A stretch of 64,000 bases of DNA from NCBI RefSeq assembly GCF_900100865.1, contig NZ_LT627734.1:310001-374000 (forward strand). Direction: 5' to 3'. This stretch comes from Candidatus Aquiluna sp. UB-MaderosW2red. Lineage in GTDB: Bacteria; Actinomycetota; Actinomycetes; Actinomycetales; Microbacteriaceae. Below, in pieces: positions 54,958 to 61,840 of the stretch (the stretch's first letter is position 1; every line of letters starts with the position of its first letter). The notes under the pieces are model-generated. The model searched no databases. It was not told where the DNA came from and worked only from the letters and a program-made list of their open reading frames with translations. The translations under genes were made by a program, and so were the position numbers.

Positions 54958-56241
54958 TCAAACCCGCTGGAAGTCCTTAGCAATGGTGTCCCTGTCGGTT
55001 GTTGGAAGCTGAGCCTGCGAGGCAAACGTCGACCAAGAGTCAATGGCGTCATTTATCTCATTGAGTATCACTAGCGCTCCTGGAACACTATGACGCTCAG
55101 CGAAAACCAATAGGTCTTTCCTGGTTAGTGCTTGATACTTTCCGTCAATGCCCATTAGATGCTGGAACGTCCAGGGCCCTTGGGGGTTGTAGGCGTGGGT
55201 CACATCGTAGGCTGGAGCTAGCGACCATTGCCCATTCGAATCCATCAAAAATCCGAAGTTTTTGGTGTGGTCATCACAATTTGCTGCCGCTACATTAAAT
55301 GCCATTCTTCGAAATCCTTCAGCCGCAGACTCTTCACCGAGCCCGAGTGCAGAGATCGCGCTTTGATATTGGGCATAGTCGTGAACTCCAATGGCGTTGT
55401 AATCCAGAGCCGCTAGTCCACATAAGGACTGCAAGTGCAGCTTGGTAAACGCATCCGTGCGATCAAAGCGCCGAGTCATGAAATGTGCCCGGCCGTTCTC
55501 TTCCAAAAGGCGAGTTTCTGACATCTGCAACCCCGCAGCCTTTGCCATCAATGAGTACGCGTATTCAATGCGGCCATACTGCCCAGTTTCACCAAGTTGT
55601 TTGTCTACACCAACGCCGTCAAACTTCAGAAGCCATGACTCTAAGCCCGGTGTTGTTTTGTGGCCAGAGTAGAGATACCCATTTCCTGGGTCGATGTTCA
55701 CAACAGCCTTGGCCCTAGCGCCTCCGGCGCTGGTCCCCACGGCAAGAATCTGATCGAGCGCGGCCTCTGATTCCACTTCTGTGCCAAGACTTCCCCCAAT
55801 CACGTCACGAGCAATGCTTACTAGCTCACCTATGTTGAGCATTGAAGCATCTGGTTTATCGGGTCCGGCGTCTGGCAAGAATTCAAGAGCGCCCATGCTC
55901 CTAGGCCCGGCATAAGCCAAGCGGTCAAGAGCACTTACACCGCTGGCGCTGACCCCTCTTCGTGCCAACTCGGCTGTAACGATGCTGTTTCCGAAGCGAT
56001 CGGGAAGTGCGTCAGCGATGGCCGAAGGCAGGCCGAAAAACGTCTCAGGTGCCAGCCCGGGAAAAGAATAGGTGCGTGAGCCTGTTGGCATGGTGAGTGG
56101 TGCGAACTCGATTCCTGTGCGAAGCCATTCGGGGGTGTATTCAAAAACAAAGGATCGTGAACGCAAGCTTTGCGCAAGCGCCCCCACGTAGTTCCCCCAA
56201 AGGAAGACTCTAATTAGTTTTGTGGATTCAAACTCCATCAA
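54958..56241 (-). CDS. hipA: HipA-type serine/threonine kinase toxin (copy 2)
   Basis: 427 residues, one more than copy 1 at 9791 and highly similar along its whole length. VGTSAGGARAKAVVNIDPGN, AANCDDHTKNFGFLMDSNGQ and LAPAYDVTHAYNPQGPW keep the phosphorylation-loop Ser and kinase residues. Its start overlaps hipB by 14 bases. Its codons are AT-richer than copy 1 at many third positions, so the two copies have diverged in different backgrounds or come from separate transfers. Confidence 0.92.
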   Translation of the reverse strand: MMEFESTKLIRVFLWGNYVGALAQSLRSRSFVFEYTPEWLRTGIEFAPLTMPTGSRTYSFPGLAPETFFGLPSAIADALPDRFGNSIVTAELARRGVSASGVSALDRLAYAGPRSMGALEFLPDAGPDKPDASMLNIGELVSIARDVIGGSLGTEVESEAALDQILAVGTSAGGARAKAVVNIDPGNGYLYSGHKTTPGLESWLLKFDGVGVDKQLGETGQYGRIEYAYSLMAKAAGLQMSETRLLEENGRAHFMTRRFDRTDAFTKLHLQSLCGLAALDYNAIGVHDYAQYQSAISALGLGEESAAEGFRRMAFNVAAANCDDHTKNFGFLMDSNGQWSLAPAYDVTHAYNPQGPWTFQHLMGIDGKYQALTRKDLLVFAERHSVPGALVILNEINDAIDSWSTFASQAQLPTTDRDTIAKDFQRV

Positions 56242-56581
56242 TGCCCACTCTTGATTGTGTTCGTTTCCTTGGAGAGCGTTGGCGCTTGCCCGGTTGGCGG
56301 GACAGCTCTCTTGCCATGGCCAAGGGGCTTACATCTCCTCCTGATTCATCAAGCAGCTCTAACCAGTCGGTCCGTCCAAGGGCTACGAGAACCCTAATCA
56401 ACACTGCCAAATTAGAAGCCCCACCATTCTCTAGCTTGCTTAGGGTGGCACGGCTTATCGAAGCTCGATCTGCCAGGCTTTGTTGGTCAATTTCGAGGGC
56501 GAGGCGTGCACTTCGAATCGATTCACCAACAAGCTCCTGCCACTCTGCAGTTGTGCGTGTAATGTTAGACATACTAGACAT
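56228..56581 (-). CDS. hipB: HipB-type XRE-family antitoxin (copy 2)
   Basis: 117 residues with the helix-turn-helix LALEIDQQSLADRASISRAT then LSKLENGGASNLAVL. Same length and layout as copy 1, with a different basic tail (KRQRSPRKRTQSRVG). Whether each HipB can neutralise the other HipA is an open question given their similarity. Confidence 0.9.
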   Translation of the reverse strand: MSSMSNITRTTAEWQELVGESIRSARLALEIDQQSLADRASISRATLSKLENGGASNLAVLIRVLVALGRTDWLELLDESGGDVSPLAMARELSRQPGKRQRSPRKRTQSRVGIDGV

Positions 56582-56624
56582 TATACTCTATAAATAAGAT
56601 AATGTAAGTAATTCTAGACATTAT
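56574..56624. promoter_or_regulatory. Candidate HipB operator (copy 2)
   Basis: CTAGACATTAT occurs at 56574-56584, covering the hipB start codon, and again at 56614-56624. The inverse AGATAATGTA lies between them. The sites differ from the copy 1 operator in sequence but not in AT-rich design. Confidence 0.5.
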
Positions 56625-56814
56625 GAAGGCTAGTTGTGAAGGCCTCGAATCTCCAAGGACACCTGCCGAAGTTATCAGTGATACCCCGTGCAGAAAGTTT
56701 TCACCACCGACACCCTACGCAGCCAGGTGAAAGACACACGCTAAGTCAACGACGGACGTTACTCCAGAGCAGGAAGGGGTAAGTCAGTCGATTATTGAAT
56801 TAGAAAAAATGACA
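56625..56814. other. No gene seen
   Basis: Short spacer between hipBA and the antitoxin fragment. A frame fragment around 56690 (CRKFSPPTPYAA) looks like transposon debris but was not identified. Confidence 0.3.
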
Positions 56815-56956
56815 TCATGGTGTTGCCTGCTCCCAATCGGCTTGAGCGAACAGCTTTGTCTTTAGTACTAGCAGGAACTCGGCGGACTGCAAGCCGAGAC
56901 TCGCCCACAGGTCCGCGCAGGTCTGGGCCAGACTTGCATAACCAGATCTCCAAGTG
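56815..56956 (-). pseudogene. Fragment of an AbiEi-like antitoxin (third copy)
   Basis: The last ~47 codons of the same family as 8850-9461 and 59614-60225 (WKSGYASLAQT-like through SAEFLLVLKTKLF and DWEQATP). One changed codon and a shifted end are visible. No upstream part and no toxin gene remain. Confidence 0.8.
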
Positions 56957-57088
56957 CAGCCAACCTATCGTGCAGTTTTTCACTGAAACAGACTTGGATA
57001 GTTTTAGTCGAATGCTGAAATCCTGAGTCTAGCCTGTGAGTTTCTTGTGAATCAAAAATGTGCAGGTTTGCCCACTTACTCTTAGCAA

Positions 57089-57517
57089 ATGAAAAACACA
57101 CTGTCCTCTCTTGAGGCCCATCTGCACAACCGTCGAAGCAACGTAATTCTTGGTCTTTTTGGATTGGCTGGTGTCCACGTAATGGACTTGCCGGCCAAGT
57201 GGGAGGAAACCTTTTACATAGCCATCGCCTACATAGCGGTGATAGTTTTTTCCGCCGTAATCATCGAGCGATTGACAGTGAAGGGCTCCGCTATTGATTA
57301 TCTTGGCGCTGCTGGGGCCTCGGCCGCGGTCCTTTTGGGTTATGTGGTGAATCGAACTACAGGGATGCCTGGCGCAATGGACGACATCGGCAATTGGTTT
57401 GAACCTTTAGGCCTATTATCACTGGCAGTCGAGATCTTTACTCTTTGGCACTCTCTGTTTGCTCTGCGAACAATTATGCAGATTAGGAAGTTGAAGGCTT
57501 TTGAAGCCATTTCATAG
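57089..57517 (+). CDS. Small integral membrane protein of unknown function
   Basis: 142 residues with about four hydrophobic segments: VILGLFGLAGVHVM, TFYIAIAYIAVIVFSAVIIE, LGAAGASAAVLLGYVV and PLGLLSLAVEIFTLW. A short charged N-terminus (LEAHLHNRRSN) precedes them. No motif recognised. It stands alone, converging on the photolyase-like gene across a strong terminator. Confidence 0.65.
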   Translation: MKNTLSSLEAHLHNRRSNVILGLFGLAGVHVMDLPAKWEETFYIAIAYIAVIVFSAVIIERLTVKGSAIDYLGAAGASAAVLLGYVVNRTTGMPGAMDDIGNWFEPLGLLSLAVEIFTLWHSLFALRTIMQIRKLKAFEAIS

Positions 57518-57560
57518 TCTGGAGTCACCGACCAAGTCTTGACTCAGTCTGATATTTAGC

Positions 57561-57594
57561 GACACCTGCGGTGCCCTAGGGCACCGCAGGTGTC
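57561..57594. terminator. 34-bp perfect palindrome, bidirectional terminator
   Basis: GACACCTGCGGTGCCCT and its exact complement form an uninterrupted palindrome between two convergent genes, with short T-runs outside (TAACTTT). Confidence 0.8.
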
Positions 57595-57643
57595 TAACTT
57601 TAAGCCGAGGTTCGTGGCCAATGATTACGAGCAGGCTTCTGAT

Positions 57644-58828
57644 TTAGCGCAGCTTTCCTCGCCAAGCACTGAAGGACTTCACTGAACCAGAGTGCGGCAG
57701 CTTTAGCCAGGGGTAGGGGTGAACCTCGGCCAGATTCTGGAACTTAGCGAAACTTGGCACGGGCGCATGGGTAACCGCAACCCGGTTCGTCTTGGCAAAT
57801 TCCACCGGGTCGCCAAGGTAAACAGAGAGCTCTCGCCGATTAGCCAGGTCTTGAAGTGTCTCTAGGTAGAAATAGATGCGCTTAGAAGAAAGCTGTAACT
57901 TCTCAAGCGCCGGCTGATTGAAAACAAATGCCACGGTTAGCTCCGGGTTTGCCACCATCGCAGGATCCATGTCCCCTAAAGATTCAATGGTGAGTAGCAC
58001 CACATCGGGCTTTTGGTTTCGAATTGGGCTTAGCGGCCCGGTTGTCAACTCGGGTGTTGGGTCAAAACTAAGTAGTGGATCTACCGGCAAAGACTCAAGT
58101 TGTGTTTCGGCTGGAAAATTCTCAATTGGGCAGGCCTTATTCAAGGGGCAGGTTCGGCAAAGACTCGGCGCTCGCTTTTGCACCTGCCAGCGGGCAAAGC
58201 CGTAGGGCTTTCCGGTGCCAGTGCCCACAGTCCATTGCCAACCCAAAAGATTGGCGGCACGCGAGCCGTCAATCAGCTCTTGATGCATGCGCTCTTGGCC
58301 GTGGAGCCAACCCTTGTTATTGCGCACGCTCCAGTGTGAAGCTAGCCACATTCTGGTTTGGTTCACGAGCCAACCGTCTTGGTTTAGTTCGTCCAAAACA
58401 AAGTCAATGCAGGCCATGCCCCTTGGCCAACCATCGCCGGGAGTATCCCAGTTCTGCTCGAACCTCAGGTTCTCAAATAACCTCGTCCCAATGCGTGCAT
58501 ATAAGTGTCTGGCGTATTCCTGCCATAACAGCTCGTCTCGAAACTTTTCTTTATCGTATTGCGGGGCTTTGGCGGCCAGCTCCCAGAGCTTTGGAAGCTG
58601 AATAATGTTGTGCCGAATATAAGGCGATAAAACCGTTGCTCCCCTATTTTGAATAGGTAACACCTCAGAGCGATTTTTGGCATAGCCCTTTAGGCTCAGG
58701 CTCTCGAGCGCCAAGTTCGCTGCAGTTTGACCACCGGGGATTGAACTTCTACCGCCACCCGAATGCAGCCCTTCAAACGCATCGCCGAGGAGCGACTCGG
58801 CATCGGTGTTGATATCAAATTGCTTCAA
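57644..58828 (-). CDS. Photolyase/cryptochrome-like flavoprotein with permuted domain order
   Basis: 394 residues. Residues ~60-225 match the helical FAD-binding domain of DNA photolyases: VLSPYIRHNIIQLPKLWELA, FRDELLWQEYARHLYARIGT, WPRGMACIDFVLDELNQDGW, VNQTRMWLASHWSVRN and ANLLGWQWTVGTGTGKPYGF. Cys224, 227 and 233 (LCRTCPLNKACP) could bind a metal or Fe-S cluster, perhaps with Cys140. Residues ~270-390 look like an alpha/beta domain (PDVVLLTIESLGDMDP, AFVFNQPALEKLQLSSKRIY, YLETLQDLA) that in ordinary photolyases comes first. So the two domains appear swapped. DNA repair or light sensing is possible. Confidence 0.75.
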   Translation of the reverse strand: MKQFDINTDAESLLGDAFEGLHSGGGRSSIPGGQTAANLALESLSLKGYAKNRSEVLPIQNRGATVLSPYIRHNIIQLPKLWELAAKAPQYDKEKFRDELLWQEYARHLYARIGTRLFENLRFEQNWDTPGDGWPRGMACIDFVLDELNQDGWLVNQTRMWLASHWSVRNNKGWLHGQERMHQELIDGSRAANLLGWQWTVGTGTGKPYGFARWQVQKRAPSLCRTCPLNKACPIENFPAETQLESLPVDPLLSFDPTPELTTGPLSPIRNQKPDVVLLTIESLGDMDPAMVANPELTVAFVFNQPALEKLQLSSKRIYFYLETLQDLANRRELSVYLGDPVEFAKTNRVAVTHAPVPSFAKFQNLAEVHPYPWLKLPHSGSVKSFSAWRGKLR

Positions 58829-58980
58829 TTGGGTAAGACCCCTTCGGTTTCAGTGTCATAAGTTTATGTAAACCCACCTTCGTCCTGTGGACTCGGACAA
58901 GCAGAGATTACTTTGCGCTCAATTGTTGACTACGGGCTGTTCTGTTTCTACAATGTAGAAACAACGAGCGGAGGGATTCA

Positions 58981-59226
58981 ATGGCGAAGGCAGCAATTGG
59001 CAAGTGGGGCAATAGTGCAGCACTGCGCATTCCGGCCGGCGTCATGAAGGACGCCCGCTTCAGCGCGAACCAGCAGGTAAACATAAGCGTGTCAAAAGGG
59101 AGCATCATAATTGAGCCGGCACCAGACGTGAATTTTGACCTGGAAGACCTGATTGCTGGCATCACCCCTGAGAACTCGCATTCCGAGGTCAGCTTCGGGG
59201 CGCCAGTGGGCAAAGAGACCCTCTAA
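58981..59226 (+). CDS. mazE: MazE-type antitoxin (AbrB-like)
   Basis: 81 residues. The swapped-hairpin DNA-binding part AAIGKWGNSAALRIPAGVMK is the MazE signature. The acidic C-terminus (DLEDLIAGITPENSHSEVSF) would thread into the MazF dimer. Stop and mazF start overlap by one base. Confidence 0.9.
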   Translation: MAKAAIGKWGNSAALRIPAGVMKDARFSANQQVNISVSKGSIIIEPAPDVNFDLEDLIAGITPENSHSEVSFGAPVGKETL

Positions 59227-59570
59227 TGGCACCGAGTAGCTACATTCCAGAGGCCGGAGATTTGGTCTGGTTGGAGTTTGATCCGCAAGCCGGCCATGAG
59301 CAGGCTGGCCACCGACCAGCCTTGGTAATTAGCCCTGCCGCCTACAACGCTAAATCGGGACTAATGCTTTGTTGCCCGGTGACCACAAAGATAAAGGGTT
59401 ATCCATTCGAGGTGAGAACAGAGTTGGCTGGAACTTCAAGCGTCATAATCGCTGACCAAGTCAAGTCTCTTGATTTCAAGGCCCGAAACGCCAAAAAGAA
59501 GGGCGAGGTGTCGCGTGAGGTTCTAGCCCAGGTCCGACGCAAAATACTGTCCTTGGTATCAGGGCTCTAG
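59226..59570 (+). CDS. mazF: MazF-type endoribonuclease toxin
   Basis: 114 residues: GDLVWLEFDPQAGHEQAGHR then PALVISPAAYNAKSGLMLCC, PVTTKIKGYPFEV and SVIIADQVKSLDF. The conserved Arg (GHRP) and Thr (PVTT) of the active site are present. It cuts single-stranded RNA at short motifs. A 54-bp fragment of a homologue is at 7929. Complete module, likely functional. Confidence 0.93.
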   Translation: MAPSSYIPEAGDLVWLEFDPQAGHEQAGHRPALVISPAAYNAKSGLMLCCPVTTKIKGYPFEVRTELAGTSSVIIADQVKSLDFKARNAKKKGEVSREVLAQVRRKILSLVSGL

Positions 59571-59576
59571 TTCAAC

Positions 59577-59621
59577 CTAGGCTCGGATGACTCCACTACC
59601 GTCTTCATAGAAACTAGGCAA
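59577..59621 (-). pseudogene. Stump of an AbiEii-like toxin (14 codons)
   Basis: From TTG at 59619-59621: MPSFYEDGSGVIRA then TAG, matching MPSLYEDNNGVIRA of the toxin at 8857. It overlaps the antitoxin stop by eight bases, exactly as in the intact pair. Homology ends at the TAG, six bases from the mazF stop, so the rest was deleted. Confidence 0.85.
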
Positions 59622-60225
59622 CTACTCCCCGTTCCCAATCCGCTTGAGCGAACAGTTTTGTCCTCAGTGCCCGCAGGAACTCGGCGGACTGCCAGCCGGG
59701 ACTCGCCCATAAATCCGCGTAGGTCTGGGCGAGACTTGCATAACCAGACTTCCAAGTGCGTGCAGCTAGCGGGTCTTGTTTGAGAATGACGACCTCGTCT
59801 GATTCGGGAAAGTCCTTCTGAAGGACATTGTGAGTTGTGTAGAGGACCCTTTGGCCAAGATCTGCAACGGTGTTTTGGCCACCAAGGTGATGCACAGCAG
59901 CACTTGTGCCGCTTAGTGCATAGTTCACCGAAACTCCATCGAGGAAGTTTTGCGCTGCCGCTAGCGTTGTTGAAACCAATGTGTCTGCACTGAGATTGCG
60001 ATGTGCGGCGAGAGCCTCTAGTAGTTTCTGTGGAGAAACGACGGTGTAACCACGAAGCGGATTTGCGCGCAAGGCTCCGATCTCAACTAGCCGACCAAGT
60101 GCCTGGTGGGTAGTTGATGGTGCAACCGATGCAGCATAGGCAATCTCGCCTATGCTGCTCCAGTCTCGCTTGCCACCCAACGCTGCATCAGCTAGCGTGC
60201 GCCAGACTACGTCTAGGTTTTTCAC
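59614..60225 (-). CDS. AbiEi-like winged-helix antitoxin, orphan (copy 2)
   Basis: 203 residues from a GTG at 60225, equal in length and start position to the copy at 8850-9461. Residues KRDWSSIGEIAYAASVAPST and the wing ALRANPLRGYTVVSP are conserved, as is the C-terminus WASPGWQSAEFLRALRTKLF. Its toxin is reduced to 14 codons. A frame open further upstream was not chosen, because homology begins at the GTG. A standing antitoxin could neutralise the related toxin at 8168 or keep repressing both promoters. Confidence 0.75.
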   Translation of the reverse strand: MKNLDVVWRTLADAALGGKRDWSSIGEIAYAASVAPSTTHQALGRLVEIGALRANPLRGYTVVSPQKLLEALAAHRNLSADTLVSTTLAAAQNFLDGVSVNYALSGTSAAVHHLGGQNTVADLGQRVLYTTHNVLQKDFPESDEVVILKQDPLAARTWKSGYASLAQTYADLWASPGWQSAEFLRALRTKLFAQADWERGVVA

Positions 60226-60283
60226 CGTTTCATTATCGCAGTTTTTATGTAAACATGGAAGCACATTTCCGCATTTATATGGA
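60226..60283. promoter_or_regulatory. Conserved upstream block of the orphan antitoxin
   Basis: ATGTAAACATGGAAGC (60247-60262) and GCATTTATATGGA (60271-60283) repeat the block found at 9475-9518 in front of the paralogue, with the same order and similar spacing. Confidence 0.55.
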
Positions 60284-60461
60284 AGTATTCCTATTTCTCT
60301 TAAATATAAAACAGGCAATCTGGGCTTCTCTGGCGAGAACGTTTCTGGCCAATGGCCAGAGAGCTCTCAACGCCAATGCCTAATGAGGCTTAGATCTCGG
60401 GTTCCGGGCAGCCGGAAGTCGTTCCCTCTGAATCAGCATCTGGTCAACGAAATTGCATCGA

Positions 60462-60920
60462 CTAAGACCTTCTAATGCTCCTTGCATATTCGTCGAGGAT
60501 GTTCAGGATCTCGCTTTGTTGCCACACCCTGTTACGCCTAAGGCCAGTTGCCTCGGTGAGTATCCCGGCATCGGTGAGTTGGGCTAAAGCTCGAGCAGCG
60601 CTCATCGCATTCATGCCCAACCTCTCCTGCACATAAGTGGCGTTCACCACCGGTTGAGATATCAGATGCGGCAGTAGTTCCCAGCCTCCAGCTTGGCTGC
60701 GCAAGTTGCCAAGTCTTTCTCGTGCCGAAGCTTGCTCTGCCGAAAGATCGTCCACCAGCTTTTTACCAGTGACCGCGGCATAGTGTGATGCCGCAGCGAA
60801 CTCACGGATAATCTTGGCGGCATCACCGTCCCGATAGGCGCCGAGTGCTTCAAAATAAGATTTGGTATTGCGCAAAAGACCCACCTTGAAAGTGTTGTTG
60901 AGATCGGTTCTTAGTAACAC
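60462..60920 (-). pseudogene. Fic-family protein, C-terminal fragment
   Basis: 152 codons from a GTG. KSYFEALGAYRDGDAAKIIR then EFAAASHYAAVTGKKLVDDL matches the helices after the Fic core. The end ERLGMNAMSAARALAQLTDA then GILTEATGLRRNRVWQQSEI is the winged-helix tail of large Fic proteins. The catalytic motif HPFxDGNGR lies in the missing N-terminal part. A palindrome covers the present start, so the fragment may have been captured by recombination there. Confidence 0.75.
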
Positions 60921-60942
60921 TTTCTCAGTAAGTGTTACTAAG
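60910..60942. repeat. Perfect inverted repeat at the break of the Fic gene
   Basis: CTTAGTAACACTT and AAGTGTTACTAAG, 13-bp perfect arms with a 7-bp loop. It overlaps the GTG of the Fic fragment. It may be an operator formed at, or the cause of, the truncation point. Confidence 0.7.
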
Positions 60943-61011
60943 GCCCTTACTCAATAACAGTTAGCCTGACTTCCTAAACGAAGCAATGAATGATTTGGCT
61001 CAACTCGAGTG

Positions 61012-61086
61012 CGGCAGTTTGATCGCCGGGGACAGGGCTTCTGCCACCTGAAGCGTGCAGCTCCACAAACACATCGGCCCGGAGAG
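61012..61086 (-). pseudogene. Decayed copy of the 5' end of the photolyase-like gene
   Basis: The minus strand gives VELHASGGRSPVPGDQTA, resembling EGLHSGGGRSSIPGGQTAAN at residues 19-38 of the photolyase-like protein. The flanking non-coding DNA is also shared: GTGTCATAAGT and GGACTCG occur at 58853/58889 and 61093/61133. This makes an imperfect direct repeat on either side of the mazEF-abiEi-fic block. Confidence 0.7.
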
Positions 61087-61171
61087 ATTGGGCATCGGTG
61101 TCATAAGTGCAGGCAAACCTGCCCTTGTTTTTTGGACTCGAGCAATCGGTCAAGCACTTATTGTTGGAGTC

Positions 61172-61825
61172 ATGGATTCACTAAATCGACACGAAGACTA
61201 CGGTCAAGAAGCACTAGATGAGACCCAACTACTCGCCGACCCAATTGCCCAGTTCAAGCTCTGGCTAAAGGATGCCGAGGCCCAAAAGATTTATGAACCA
61301 AACGCATTTGTGCTGGGCACGGTCACAAAGGAGAACACACCAAGCGCCAGAACCGTTTTACTCAAGGGTGTTGATGAACACGGTTTCTTCTTTTTCACAA
61401 ATTTTGGTTCACGTAAAGGCAGGGCAATCGCTACTAACCCTGCGGTGAGCGCGGTGTTTGGTTGGTACTCGATGTATCGACAGGTTCTAATCGAGGGCGT
61501 TGCTAAAACTGTGCCAGGCATTGATTCCGATGAGTATTTTCATTCTCGGCCGCAAGAGTCGCAAGTTGCCGCTTGGTCAAGCCAGCAGTCTCAACCCATT
61601 GCAAACCGTGACGCTTTGGATGCTCAGTTTGAAACGGCTCTCGAAAGATTTAAAGACGCCCAGGTGCCAAGACCCGATTACTGGGGCGGTTATCGAATTG
61701 TGCCAACCAGAATCGAGTTCTGGAAAGGCCGCTCCAACCGCATGCACGATCGCATCGCCTTTACCCGCATAATCGATGAAGCCGGCCTAATTGGGCCTTG
61801 GAAGATCGAACGCTTGCAGCCCTAG
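61172..61825 (+). CDS. pdxH: Pyridoxamine 5'-phosphate oxidase
   Basis: 217 residues from the ATG at 61172, which follows GGAG; an upstream open frame runs through the photolyase remnant. Motifs: DPIAQFKLWLKDAEAQKIYE, PSARTVLLKGVDEHGFFFFT then NFGSRKGRAIATNP (FMN binding), SQPIANRDALD and the C-terminal IEFWKGRSNRMHDRIAFTR that binds PLP. It oxidises PNP/PMP to PLP with FMN in the cytoplasm. Complete and normal in length. It was probably divergent from the photolyase-like gene before the TA block entered. Confidence 0.95.
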   Translation: MDSLNRHEDYGQEALDETQLLADPIAQFKLWLKDAEAQKIYEPNAFVLGTVTKENTPSARTVLLKGVDEHGFFFFTNFGSRKGRAIATNPAVSAVFGWYSMYRQVLIEGVAKTVPGIDSDEYFHSRPQESQVAAWSSQQSQPIANRDALDAQFETALERFKDAQVPRPDYWGGYRIVPTRIEFWKGRSNRMHDRIAFTRIIDEAGLIGPWKIERLQP

Positions 61826-61840
61826 TAAATTCATTTTTGG

